A stretch of 64,000 bases of DNA from Lagierella massiliensis. Its GTDB lineage: Bacteria; Bacillota; Clostridia; Tissierellales; Peptoniphilaceae. Below, piece after piece: positions 36,002-44,329 of this stretch (the stretch's first letter is position 1; each line of letters starts with the position of its first letter). A program made the position numbers and the translations under genes. Where the stretch lies: NCBI RefSeq assembly GCF_001407835.1, contig NZ_CYUO01000005.1:496001-560000 (forward strand), given 5' to 3'. The notes beneath the pieces were generated by a model, which was not told where the DNA came from, did not search any database, and saw only the letters and a list, made by a program, of their open reading frames with translations.

Positions 36002-37353
36002 GAAAGAAAAAAGAGATAATATCAACAATTACATCAACAGAATTTCCAAACAAATCCATAGTAGAATATAACGATAAATTATATAAATTTAAAGGTGGAA
36101 TCCCAGGACAAGTTGTAAAGATTTTGCCAAAGAGAAGAAAAAATAGCTACACCGAAGCAAAGCTTGTAGAAGTTTTAGAAAAATCAGAAATTGAAACAAA
36201 TGAAACCTGTGACGTGTTTGGAAGATGTGGTGGATGTGCATACCAATCCATATCATACAAAGACGAAATTAAAATAAAATCAGGTGGAATAAAAAAACTT
36301 TATGAGGGACTATACGACGGTAAAATCAAAGTAAACCCAGCAAAGTCCATAAATGGTTATAGAAATAAAATGGAATATTCCTTTGGTGACCAAGAAATCG
36401 GAGGACCAATATTTTTAGGAATGCATACAAAGGGAAAGTTTTACGAAATAACTCCAACACTAAACTGTAATATAGTTCCAGAAGGATTTGAGATGATACG
36501 CCAAAATGTTCAAGAGTATGCAAGAGAAAAAGAATTTGACTTCTATAGAATAAAAAACCACGAGGGATTTCTAAGGCATTTGGTTTTAAAATATTCCTTT
36601 AGTGAAGACTCCTATATGATTAACATCGTAACATCATCCCAGGGAGAGCTCTATAAAGAAGACTTTTTAAAATCTTTAGAAGAACTTGAAATAAAAGACA
36701 AAATAAAAAGCGTTCTTCACACAACTAACGACTCCATGTCTGACTCTGTTCAGGCGGATAAGGTAGAAGTTTTATTAGGGGACAGCTACTTAGTGGAAGA
36801 GATGTTTGGACTAAAATTTCATATAGGACCATTTTCATTCTTCCAACCAAACCCGATTATGGCAAAAGAACTTTATAAAGTCGCACTTAACATGGCGGGA
36901 GATATCCACGACAAAATCGTATTCGACTTGTACTCAGGCACAGGAACAATTAGTCAAATCTTTTCAAAAAAAGCAAAGAGAGTATATGGAATTGAAATAG
37001 TGGAAGAAGCAGTTGAAAAAGCAAAAGACAGTGCAAAACTAAATGAAATAGAAAACTGCGAATTTATTGCAGGAGATGTCCTTGAAAAGATAGACGAATT
37101 AAAAGACCTTGCAGACATAATAGTTCTGGATCCACCAAGAGATGGAATCCATCCAAAGGCTATTAAAAAGATAATTGACATAAAACCAGAAAAATTTATC
37201 TATATATCTTGTAACCCAGTGACACAGGTAAGAGACTTAAAGATAATGAAAGAAAATGGATACGAAATAGAAGGTGTGGAAATACTTGATCAATTCCCAA
37301 GGACAACACATTGTGAGAGTGTAGTATTGATGTCAAGAATCGAAGGGGAATAG
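35998..37353 (+). CDS. rlmD: 23S rRNA (uracil-C5)-methyltransferase RlmD
   Basis: A 451-residue member of the TrmA/RlmD/RlmCD RNA m5U methyltransferase family. Iron-sulfur ligands are in CDVFGRCGGCAYQ plus the Cys in TLNCNIV. The AdoMet site is VFDLYSGTGTISQIF (about residue 310). The catalytic base and nucleophile region is VLDPPRDGIHPKA and YISCNPVTQVRDL (Cys about 406). The C-terminus FPRTTHCESVVLMSR is typical. Start and MATE stop overlap as ATGA. Whether it methylates U1939 or another uridine is not decided. Confidence 0.9.
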   Translation: MRKKKEIISTITSTEFPNKSIVEYNDKLYKFKGGIPGQVVKILPKRRKNSYTEAKLVEVLEKSEIETNETCDVFGRCGGCAYQSISYKDEIKIKSGGIKKLYEGLYDGKIKVNPAKSINGYRNKMEYSFGDQEIGGPIFLGMHTKGKFYEITPTLNCNIVPEGFEMIRQNVQEYAREKEFDFYRIKNHEGFLRHLVLKYSFSEDSYMINIVTSSQGELYKEDFLKSLEELEIKDKIKSVLHTTNDSMSDSVQADKVEVLLGDSYLVEEMFGLKFHIGPFSFFQPNPIMAKELYKVALNMAGDIHDKIVFDLYSGTGTISQIFSKKAKRVYGIEIVEEAVEKAKDSAKLNEIENCEFIAGDVLEKIDELKDLADIIVLDPPRDGIHPKAIKKIIDIKPEKFIYISCNPVTQVRDLKIMKENGYEIEGVEILDQFPRTTHCESVVLMSRIEGE

Positions 37354-37483
37354 CTGAAAAAAGAGGATAATATTATTTTTTTTAATTTGAGTTATAATTC
37401 AAGTGATAAAAAATAGGAGATATTAAAAAATAGATTATTACGTAATAAGTCCATAGGTAGTTGGTGAGTATGATTTTATTGAG

Positions 37484-38257
37484 GTGATTTCTATTAAATA
37501 TATAATAAATAATATTGAATTTCTTATTTCAACATGTATATCAGTGATAGCTATAATTGTTTCAGCAGTTGTTGCTAAAAATATACTAAAAAAAGAATTG
37601 AAAGAAAATAGAAAATTAGAACTTGAATTGAAAAATGCTGAAATCTTACAACAAGTAAGAAATTATAAAAATACATTAGTAATAAGACAAATAGATAATA
37701 TGATAGAAATTTGTTTTGAAATAATTGATTATTTGAATGAAATCGAAAGTCTAAAGTTGTCAAATAAACTCTTTTATTTATTAGAAGACATTTCGAAAAT
37801 TCCAACTATGATCAAAAGGTACGATTTGTTTAGGAAATTTGTCAAGGATTATAGATTAAATACTATTAATAAATGCAAATATCATATTAAAGAAATAAAC
37901 AAAAAGAAACATAGGTTTAAACTTTTAGAAAATACTATTGAGTTTAACAAAGTAAAGATATCAATTGAACTACCAGATTTTGATGAATTAATGGATGATA
38001 TAATACAAGATACTAAAATTTGCCAAAATATACTTTTAGAAACAAATAATTTAGAGAAAAATGCATTAACCACTAATGATGACAGAATAAATTATATGAA
38101 TAGAAAAATTGAAGGTGAATTAAAAAATGAATTGTTATCACATAAAAATACTTATGAAGTTTTATATAACAAAATGTCAAATTTAATAAGTTTATTATAT
38201 AAAATGCAACCAGTGATATCTGAATTTATAATTGACTTTGAGGAAGATCAAAAATAA
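37484..38257 (+). CDS. membrane-anchored coiled-coil protein, function unknown
   Basis: A 257-residue protein with one hydrophobic helix near the N-terminus (about residues 10-33, FLISTCISVIAIIVSAVVA) followed by a long, charged, helical cytoplasmic part rich in K, E, N and I. I recognise no family. Translation probably starts at GTG 37484, although the GAGGTG that looks like a ribosome binding site overlaps it; the start is uncertain. Codon use is even more AT-rich than in the neighbours. It opens the accessory region and has recombinase debris behind it. Confidence 0.5.
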   Translation: MISIKYIINNIEFLISTCISVIAIIVSAVVAKNILKKELKENRKLELELKNAEILQQVRNYKNTLVIRQIDNMIEICFEIIDYLNEIESLKLSNKLFYLLEDISKIPTMIKRYDLFRKFVKDYRLNTINKCKYHIKEINKKKHRFKLLENTIEFNKVKISIELPDFDELMDDIIQDTKICQNILLETNNLEKNALTTNDDRINYMNRKIEGELKNELLSHKNTYEVLYNKMSNLISLLYKMQPVISEFIIDFEEDQK

Positions 38258-38572
38258 TGTTTAAGTATTAAATAATGTAGAGATTTGTTCAATATTAGCG
38301 TCTGTATGCAGTTTTAAATATATTATCATCAAGAATAGTATATTAAATTTGGATATGAAAAACTTTTAAAATAAATTCTTAAGATTAATGGATACTTTAT
38401 TTAAACATAAGATTTCAAGTATAGGAACAACTTAATTTTGGGGAATACTAACGTGATAATAATAAAAGATGACTGTAAAAAAATTTTTAAAAGTAATCAA
38501 TTAACTTATCTTAGAGAACGTCGAATTAAAAGATATAATAAAAGAGAACATTTAATAAGCTATAACAAGTAA
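38258..38572. other. gene-free remnant stretch
   Basis: No intact frame. Short frames rich in Lys/Arg (LRERRIKRYNKRE near 38510) are cut by stops and may belong to the recombinase wreck that follows. No convincing promoter, repeat or RNA structure was found. Confidence 0.35.
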
Positions 38573-38914
38573 TAGAAGTGGAAGGATAGAGAAATAGAGA
38601 AAATGGACAAAGAAATGCTGGAGGTTCAAGAAGAGCTTTTAAAAGTTGCTAATGCCAAGAAAGATTACACAGACCTCGCAAAAAGGGTAGAAGAATTAAG
38701 GAATGAAAAAGAAAAGATACTTCTAAATTTAGCGGAAGAAAAGAATGAACAAAGCAGACTAATGGAATTAGAAGAGTTTTTAGACAATCAAGAATTAGAA
38801 ATAGAAAGACACGATGAAGACTTGTTAGGGAAACTTATAGAGAAGATAGTAATTTATGAAGAAAATTTAAAAGTAGTATTTAAATCAGGAATTAACATAG
38901 AACTTGAAAGATAA
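38573..38914 (+). pseudogene. large serine recombinase, C-terminal remnant
   Basis: The frame gives a coiled coil (MDKEMLEVQEELLKVANAKK and on) ending with DLLGKLIEKIVIYEENLKV and FKSGINIELE. This is the usual tail of large serine integrases of Firmicute integrative elements. The catalytic N-terminal domain with its serine and the zinc ribbon are missing, so it cannot recombine DNA. It marks the former end of an integrated element. Confidence 0.65.
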
Positions 38915-39002
38915 ACATAGATGTATTTAATGATTTAATTTTTACTGTAAAATGTTAAACTTATCGTTTATCTGGTATAATTATATAAAAAGGAGGTGCG
39001 AC

Positions 39003-39587
39003 ATGCTATATAATGAAATATTTACTGATGAATTTTTAAATAAATTTGGTCACTATAAAGATGGAATTTCAAAGCTTAGCTTGGTCGATAATTTGTATGA
39101 AATTGATGTTGAGGCTATTGCTGAAAAATGTGAAGTTTTATTAAAATATGGTTGTGTTGAATCTTCTGGATTTACTATTAATAGTGAAATGAATTCTCAA
39201 AATGGTAAGAAAGTAATTTCAATTAATGAATTTGAACCAGATTATAGACAGAGATTTACAATTGCTCATGAATTAGGTCATATTATCTTAGGACATGAAG
39301 GAATTTCATATAGATTTTCTGATGTGTCCAAATATAAAAATACGATTGAAAGAATGAATGAAGTAGCTGCTAATAAATTTGCAGCGGAATTAATAATGCC
39401 TGAAAAATTAGTTAAAGAAGTATTAGTGAATTCTATAAATGAATTAGACTATTCTATTGACCAAGATTTTGATGAGTATGATATTACTCAGTTAATTAAT
39501 AAATCAGCAAATAAAATGGGTGTTTCAACGCAGGCTTTTAATTATAGAATAAAAAATTTAAGGGTTTTTATTGATGAAAATGAATAA
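39003..39587 (+). CDS. ImmA/IrrE family metallo-endopeptidase
   Basis: A 194-residue zinc protease. The metal motif is FTIAHELGHIILGHEG (His89, Glu90, His93), and the third ligand is probably the Glu in MNEVAANKFAAELIMP. The C-terminal part FNYRIKNLRVF fits the family. ImmA cleaves the ImmR repressor of ICEBs1. Here no helix-turn-helix repressor is adjacent; the next gene, an FRG-domain protein, overlaps it. ATG 39003 is chosen because AAGGAGGTG lies 6 bases upstream. A stress- or phage-triggered protease is an inference. Confidence 0.82.
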   Translation: MLYNEIFTDEFLNKFGHYKDGISKLSLVDNLYEIDVEAIAEKCEVLLKYGCVESSGFTINSEMNSQNGKKVISINEFEPDYRQRFTIAHELGHIILGHEGISYRFSDVSKYKNTIERMNEVAANKFAAELIMPEKLVKEVLVNSINELDYSIDQDFDEYDITQLINKSANKMGVSTQAFNYRIKNLRVFIDENE

Positions 39588-40716
39588 TGTCGACATATTA
39601 TCATACAATGAATTACTAAATAAATGTACAAAAAACAAATTTTTTGATGAAGCTATAATAAGGATTATCTATACAAAAAATATATTCGATAACGGTAATG
39701 GAAGTCGCTTGTATAAAATTATTAGATTAGATTGTAATTATTCAGAAGATGAGGACAGGAATAAAAATTTAAAAAAATTTATAGAGAATTGTAACGATTC
39801 GATTCAAAACAATAAATATCCTAATGATTGGCAAATATTTTACTTATATAAGGAACTATTTCAACTTTTAATAAATGACCAAGTAAAATATAATTATTTT
39901 AGAGGCCAATCATGCAGCGATGATCCATTGCCAGGTATATTAAGAAATAGCGTTCCAAATTCATATAGATCAAATTTTGAAAATCTATACAGGAAGATTT
40001 CTAAAGAATTTCCAGATAAAATTGAATATGTGGAATTAAAAGATAACAGTCGTATTGAAGATAGGGAAAATCAACTTTCGCTATTGCAACATTATGGCTT
40101 AAAGACAAGTCTTCTTGATATAACAAGTAATCCTTACATTGCACTTTTATTTATGCTGTCTAGGAAATTTGATGAGTATAAGGAACCATCGTTATTTTTG
40201 TTTAGAATTAATGAGAATTATGATGATGAAAATTATTTGTTTACAGAAGTCAGAAAAGATAAAATAAATGAAAGAATAATAGCTCAAAAAGGTGCGTTTT
40301 TAAATTTTGATAAATTATGTTTTAATAGAGAAATACAAAAAATTCCTTCGGTAAAAATTATATTACAATTTTCTAGCGAAGAGTTATTGAAAGAAATCAA
40401 TTTAGAGAGTTTTAAGTTGAAAGAAATGGAATCGGAGATTGATATATCTACTGGAAAAGAGGAAGATATTCTAATAATTAAAGAAAAATCAGATTATTTG
40501 AAAATACTAGAAACAGAAAAAAGCCAAGTAGAAGCTTCTAAGATTGATTGTTTAAATTTTATAAATGAAGAATTAATTAAAAAACTGAGAGAATACTACT
40601 ATTTTGAGGAAGATTTATTCCCGGACTTTGAAAAAAGAATTCAATATTTATCAAAAAAATATCAAATAGAAACAACCAAAAAGGTTATCTCAGATGAAAT
40701 AAAAAACCGATTATAA
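39574..40716 (+). CDS. FRG domain-containing protein
   Basis: A 380-residue cytoplasmic protein. The domain is recognised by NYFRGQSCSDDPLPGI (about residues 108-123), LSLLQHYGLKTSLLDITSNP (about 168-187) and IALLFML, the FRG-Q and LQHYGLxTxLLD hallmarks of PF08867. The biochemical activity of the domain is not established. The N-terminal 100 and C-terminal 130 residues are charged and helical, with no recognised domain. It overlaps the ImmA/IrrE gene by 14 bases, so the pair is cotranslated and probably works together, possibly as effector and switch of a defence or toxin module. Confidence 0.78.
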   Translation: MKMNNVDILSYNELLNKCTKNKFFDEAIIRIIYTKNIFDNGNGSRLYKIIRLDCNYSEDEDRNKNLKKFIENCNDSIQNNKYPNDWQIFYLYKELFQLLINDQVKYNYFRGQSCSDDPLPGILRNSVPNSYRSNFENLYRKISKEFPDKIEYVELKDNSRIEDRENQLSLLQHYGLKTSLLDITSNPYIALLFMLSRKFDEYKEPSLFLFRINENYDDENYLFTEVRKDKINERIIAQKGAFLNFDKLCFNREIQKIPSVKIILQFSSEELLKEINLESFKLKEMESEIDISTGKEEDILIIKEKSDYLKILETEKSQVEASKIDCLNFINEELIKKLREYYYFEEDLFPDFEKRIQYLSKKYQIETTKKVISDEIKNRL

Positions 40717-41211
40717 CTATTGATTATTTTAGTAATTATTATCGGTTTTATTAGTAGAAAGAAACCATAATGTGCCTATTCATATTTTAATTATATAAAG
40801 CAGACATGTTCCCACATACGAGGCTTTTTAGAAATATGAAATTTTATCCATACTGACCATTCAAGCCATGTGGAGGCTATAGCGTTGATACAAAAGATAT
40901 AAATTTAGAAATCCTGCATTTCAAGCAATTTTATAAGCATTTTGTCTTTGATAAAGATGAAGAAGGATACGTCAAAAAGACTCAAAAAAATTATATGGAC
41001 GTAAGAGTAGTTTTGAGACTAGAATGAGGAAACACAAAAAATAGAATTAACTCATTTTGTACTTTCTACAAGAGTGGCTTAAAAGGCTGCTCTTTTTTTA
41101 TTAAATGGAGTAATGTTTCGTTACATCCTTTTTAAAAAATAGAAAGCTCATAAGTAACTTTACATATTCGCTTTTATAAAATATTATAAAAGCGTAAATG
41201 AGAGGAGGAAT
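40717..41211. other. intergenic remnant region with one terminator
   Basis: No intact gene. One frame reads INLEILHFKQFYKHFVFDKD and then YVKKTQKNYMDVRV before a stop near 41025; another gives SSHVEAIALIQK. They look like ends of mobile-element genes, but I cannot name them. A terminator-like hairpin lies at 41069-41100. Confidence 0.4.
41069..41100 (+). terminator. terminator-like hairpin
   Basis: AAGAG pairs with CTCTT with a partly paired inner stem (GGC/GGCTG), followed by seven T. Confidence 0.5.
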
Positions 41212-41763
41212 ATGAATACACTTAAAGAATATATACAAGAAAATTTAGTAATAACTAATAAAGAAGCAGAAGAACTTGGATATAGTAGGCATAATTTATC
41301 AAAATTAACAAAAATCGGACAATTAGAAAGATTAAGACCAGGACTATATCAATTAAAAGGAAAAGTAATAGACGATTTTGTTTTAATATCATCAAATAGC
41401 AATCGAATTATATTTTCCCATCAAACAGCTCTATACCTTCATGACCTATCAGACAGAACTCCAAATGTATTTCATATATCTGTCCCCCAAGGCTACAATG
41501 CAAGTCATATCAAAAAAAGATATGAAGATTTACAAGTTCACTATGTAAAAAAAGATTTATACGAACTTGGAAAGATAGAAATAAAATCACCACGAGGCAA
41601 CCTTATTCCAGTTTACGATATAGATCGAACAATTTGCGACATCATAATCGATAGAGAAAAAATAGATAAGCAAATTTTTACACAAGCCATAAAAAGATAT
41701 TTTAAATCACCAAATAAAAATCTAAGACGACTCATAAAATACAGCAGACTATTTAAAATATAA
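41212..41763 (+). CDS. AbiEi family antitoxin / transcriptional regulator, C-terminus shortened
   Basis: A 183-residue protein of the type IV antitoxin family AbiEi. An N-terminal winged helix (ITNKEAEELGYSRHNLSKLT, LERLRPGLYQL) is followed by the AbiEi domain (IIFSHQTALYLHDLSDRTPN, TICDIIIDREKID). A TAA replaces what reads like a Glu codon 11 codons before the original end: after it the frame continues DEIRKYIEVLS and ends in TGA overlapping a GTG, the normal AbiEi/AbiEii junction. The antitoxin may still bind DNA. Its toxin partner is destroyed. AGAGGAGGA precedes the start. Confidence 0.82.
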   Translation: MNTLKEYIQENLVITNKEAEELGYSRHNLSKLTKIGQLERLRPGLYQLKGKVIDDFVLISSNSNRIIFSHQTALYLHDLSDRTPNVFHISVPQGYNASHIKKRYEDLQVHYVKKDLYELGKIEIKSPRGNLIPVYDIDRTICDIIIDREKIDKQIFTQAIKRYFKSPNKNLRRLIKYSRLFKI

Positions 41764-41795
41764 GATGAAATTAGGAAATATATTGAGGTATTATC

Positions 41796-41855
41796 GTGAT
41801 TAATATAGAGAGTATAAAGGGGAAGATAAGAAGCATGGCAGAGAAGAAAAATAGT
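41796..41855 (+). pseudogene. AbiEii toxin, 5' remnant
   Basis: Starting at a GTG that overlaps the former AbiEi stop (GTGA), the frame reads INIESIKGKIRSMAEKKN, which matches the start of AbiEii nucleotidyltransferase toxins of this family. It then loses similarity and ends after 40 codons. The catalytic GSRxxxD-type region is gone. A matching C-terminal piece is found at 49446-49722. Confidence 0.65.
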
Positions 41856-41945
41856 ATAAACAGGAGATGCTATAATATTTGTATTAGCATTATCGGGTAT
41901 AATTTAATAAATCCTTGTACAATTTAAATGAAAGGTGGTGGAAAT

Positions 41946-42794
41946 ATGGATATAATGAAATCATTTAACTTAGCAATTGACTATATTGAAGATAACTTAA
42001 CTGATGAACTTGATGAAAAAGAAATAACACGGATAACGGGATATTCATTTCCAATGTTTTCAAGAATATTTTCAATCGTATCAGGATATTCATTATCTGA
42101 ATATATAAGATTAAGAAAGATGACAAATGCTGCAATTGATTTAAAAAATTCAGATAAAAGAATTATAGATATTGCAATAAAATATGGCTATAATTCTCAG
42201 GATTCTTTTGCCTTAGCTTTTAAAAGTTTTCATAAGCTAACTCCAGGTCAAGTAAAAAAAGGAGAAAAGTATCAATATTTCCCAAGAATCTACTTTTCAA
42301 TTTCAGTTCAAGGAGGAAATCAAATGGATATTAAGATTGAGAAAAAGAAAGCATTTAAAGTAGCTGGTATTAAATCAGATGTAACTAAGAGTTCAAATTT
42401 CCCAAAAGTTTGGGATAGACTAGTTGAAAAAGTACCAAGAGAAAAATTTGAAGAGTTTGGTAATGGTCAAATCTTTGGCGTAGGATATGACTATGTAATG
42501 GATGAAGAAGATTCATTTATATACTTAGCTGGTTTTGATTTAACGGATGAGGTAAAAGCTGAGGAGTTAGGTTTAGATATACTCAGTATTCCTGAAAAAG
42601 AGTATGCTATTGTAAGCTTAGAAGGTCCTATACCAAACTGCATTCACGAAGGTTGGAAGTATATTATTTCATATTTCTTCCCAAAAGAAGGATATAGACA
42701 TGATGAAAGTCCCGATTTTGAAGTATATGGAGATGGAGACCCTAATTCAGAAGATTATAAAATGGAATTATGGGTTCCTATAGTAAAAGAATAA
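41946..42794 (+). CDS. AraC family regulator with GyrI-like effector-binding domain
   Basis: A 282-residue transcription factor. Residues about 5-105 hold two helix-turn-helix units of the AraC type (ITRITGYSFPMFSRIFSIVS; IDIAIKYGYNSQDSFALAFK). Residues about 120-280 hold a GyrI/BmrR-like ligand pocket (KKAFKVAGIKSDV, FIYLAGFDLTDEV, CIHEGWKYIISYFFP). This is the Rob/SoxS-like layout of drug or small-molecule sensors. ATG 41946 is chosen because AAAGGTGG lies 7 bases upstream; an earlier ATG contains that site. No obvious target operon is attached. Confidence 0.88.
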   Translation: MDIMKSFNLAIDYIEDNLTDELDEKEITRITGYSFPMFSRIFSIVSGYSLSEYIRLRKMTNAAIDLKNSDKRIIDIAIKYGYNSQDSFALAFKSFHKLTPGQVKKGEKYQYFPRIYFSISVQGGNQMDIKIEKKKAFKVAGIKSDVTKSSNFPKVWDRLVEKVPREKFEEFGNGQIFGVGYDYVMDEEDSFIYLAGFDLTDEVKAEELGLDILSIPEKEYAIVSLEGPIPNCIHEGWKYIISYFFPKEGYRHDESPDFEVYGDGDPNSEDYKMELWVPIVKE

Positions 42795-42811
42795 TTTAAA
42801 TTTGTTTAACG

Positions 42812-42842
42812 GCACCTATCAAAATGGTAGGTGCTTTTTTGT
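42812..42842 (+). terminator. Rho-independent terminator after the AraC regulator
   Basis: GCACCTATC pairs with GGTAGGTGC (one T-G) around a 5-base loop, followed by TTTTTT. Confidence 0.8.
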
Positions 42843-42849
42843 ATAAGAA

Positions 42850-43533
42850 AACCCCCAGTTAGACTGGGGGTTCAGAATAGCTTTAGCGATGATAACCAAA
42901 CAAAAATACCTCAGTGATATAATAAAATTGCGGTCTGCCAACTGCAAAATAAAAAATCAAGGAGGTATTGAATGACATCGTTAAATGACACTCATAGTTT
43001 ATCACATACTAAATGGAATTGTAAATATCATGTAGTATTTGCACCAAAATATAGAAGAAAAGAATTTTAAGGATCAAAAAGACTAGAAATAGGAGCGATA
43101 TTAAGAGAATTATGTAGTTGGAAAGAAGTAAATATCATAGAAGCAGAAGTTTGTCCCGATCATATTCATATGTTATTGGAGATACCACCAAAAATATCAG
43201 TATCAAGCTTCATGGGTTTTTTGAAAGGGAAAAGTAGCATAATGATATATGAAAGGTGGGGAAACTTAAAATACAAATACAGGGGAAGACAATTTTGGTG
43301 TAGAGGATATTATGTAGATACAGCAGGAAAGAATGCAAAGAAAATAGAAGAATATATAAGAAATCAACTTAAGACAGACCAATTAAGCGAGCAGTTAACA
43401 TTTGATGTAGTTGACCCTTTTTAAGGGTAGCAAGTAAAGTCTGCAAGTGGCAGATTGACCAACGCCTTTGAGGCGTGGCTTGTTATACAGGCCATTTGGG
43501 CCGCATGTGAAAAACCCCCGGCTATGCCGGGGG
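42850..43533 (+). mobile_element. IS200/IS605-family insertion sequence (single tnpA), inactive
   Basis: A compact element bounded by two strong hairpins and no inverted terminal repeats, as in IS200: AACCCCCAGT/ACTGGGGGTT at the left (42850-42872) and CCCCCGGC/GCCGGGGG at the right (43515-43533). The single gene between them is a Y1 transposase with a nonsense codon. It lies between the AraC gene and the two-component system. The true cleavage sites are a few bases outside the hairpins and were not located. Confidence 0.8.
42972..43424 (+). pseudogene. tnpA: IS200-type Y1 transposase tnpA with nonsense codon
   Basis: A 150-codon frame starting MTSLNDTHSLSHTKWNCKYH and ending FDVVDPF. The HUH histidines are in CPDHIHMLLEIP and the catalytic Tyr in RGYYVDTAGKNAK. 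Codon 33 (43068-43070) is TAA where relatives have a sense codon, directly after YRRKEF. Everything else appears intact, so the mutation is probably recent. The downstream in-frame start at 43170 would remove the HUH motif. Confidence 0.85.
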
Positions 43534-43575
43534 ATGTTTATTTTATATTAGGACATATTTTATAAATTTTTTTGT

Positions 43576-43608
43576 TGTAATATTTTTCGGACATTTACCT
43601 GATATACT
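43576..43608 (+). promoter_or_regulatory. predicted response-regulator operator and promoter, copy 1
   Basis: A 21-base block starting TGTAATATTT and ending CGGACATTT (43576-43596), then 6 bases, then the -10 box TATACT (43603-43608). No good -35 box is present, as in activator-dependent promoters. The same block, at the same distance from a -10 box, recurs upstream of the ABC transporter at 45463 (18 of 21 positions identical). Confidence 0.6.
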
Positions 43609-43636
43609 ATATACATAAAATAAAGGAAGTGAGGAT

Positions 43637-44329
43637 ATGAAGAAGATTTTAATTGTCGAGGACGACAATTTTTTGAATAAATTGTTAGCCTATAACCTGA
43701 TCGCAGAAGGCTATGATGTGACTTCTGTCTTAAATGCAAGGACTGCCGCTGAAACCATTCTCCAGCGAGAATTTGATTTGGTAGTTCTGGATATCAACTT
43801 GCCCGATGGGAATGGTTTTGAACTGTGCAAGTTGATAAAACCTCAGTATCCATCCACAATTGTAATTTTCCTGACAGCCAATGATCAGGAGAGTGACCAG
43901 ATACGAGGTTATGAGGCGGGTGCAGTAGACTACATCACAAAACCGTTTGGAATCGGGGTATTGCAGAGGAAAATCAAAGCAATGTTTGACATGATGGAAC
44001 ATCATAAACCAGTAAAGGATATTTACGATGATGGGCGCTTGTTTTTGGACTTCTCGGAGCAGGCGGCTTCCTTAAATGGTAAGGCTATAGCTCTATCAGC
44101 TATGGAGTTCAAAATGCTGAATCTGTTTCGCAAAAATCCTCGGATAGTTTTGACTAGGAGACAGCTTTTAGAAAAGTTGTGGGATATAGATGAGAAGTTT
44201 GTGGACGAACACACTCTGACAACCACCATCAGCAGAATTCGTAGTAAGATTGAATCTGATGGAGGAGCGCCATACATCAAGACTGTATACGGCATGGGTT
44301 ATCAATGGACAGGAGGCGAAGCAAAATGA
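43637..44329 (+). CDS. OmpR-family response regulator
   Basis: A 230-residue regulator. The receiver domain has the acidic pair in VEDD, phospho-acceptor Asp54 in LVVLDINLPDG, Thr/Ser in FLTAND and Lys in ITKPFG. The winged-helix effector is LSAMEFKMLNLFRKNPRIVL, then HTLTTTISRIRSK and VYGMGYQWTG. GC content is visibly higher than in the neighbours, which suggests horizontal transfer. Its stop overlaps the kinase start (ATGA). It probably activates its own gene and the downstream ABC transporter through the shared 21-base motif. Confidence 0.9.
   Translation: MKKILIVEDDNFLNKLLAYNLIAEGYDVTSVLNARTAAETILQREFDLVVLDINLPDGNGFELCKLIKPQYPSTIVIFLTANDQESDQIRGYEAGAVDYITKPFGIGVLQRKIKAMFDMMEHHKPVKDIYDDGRLFLDFSEQAASLNGKAIALSAMEFKMLNLFRKNPRIVLTRRQLLEKLWDIDEKFVDEHTLTTTISRIRSKIESDGGAPYIKTVYGMGYQWTGGEAK

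Noticed and set aside
40840-41025. SSHVEAIALIQK and INLEILHFKQFYKHF frames as a methyltransferase or recombinase remnant
   Set aside because: The pieces are in different frames and the similarity is too short and general to assign a family.
42960-43540. terminal hairpins of the IS200 copy as ordinary terminators or a CRISPR-like repeat
   Set aside because: They flank a Y1 transposase symmetrically and lack T tails; they are the element's ends.
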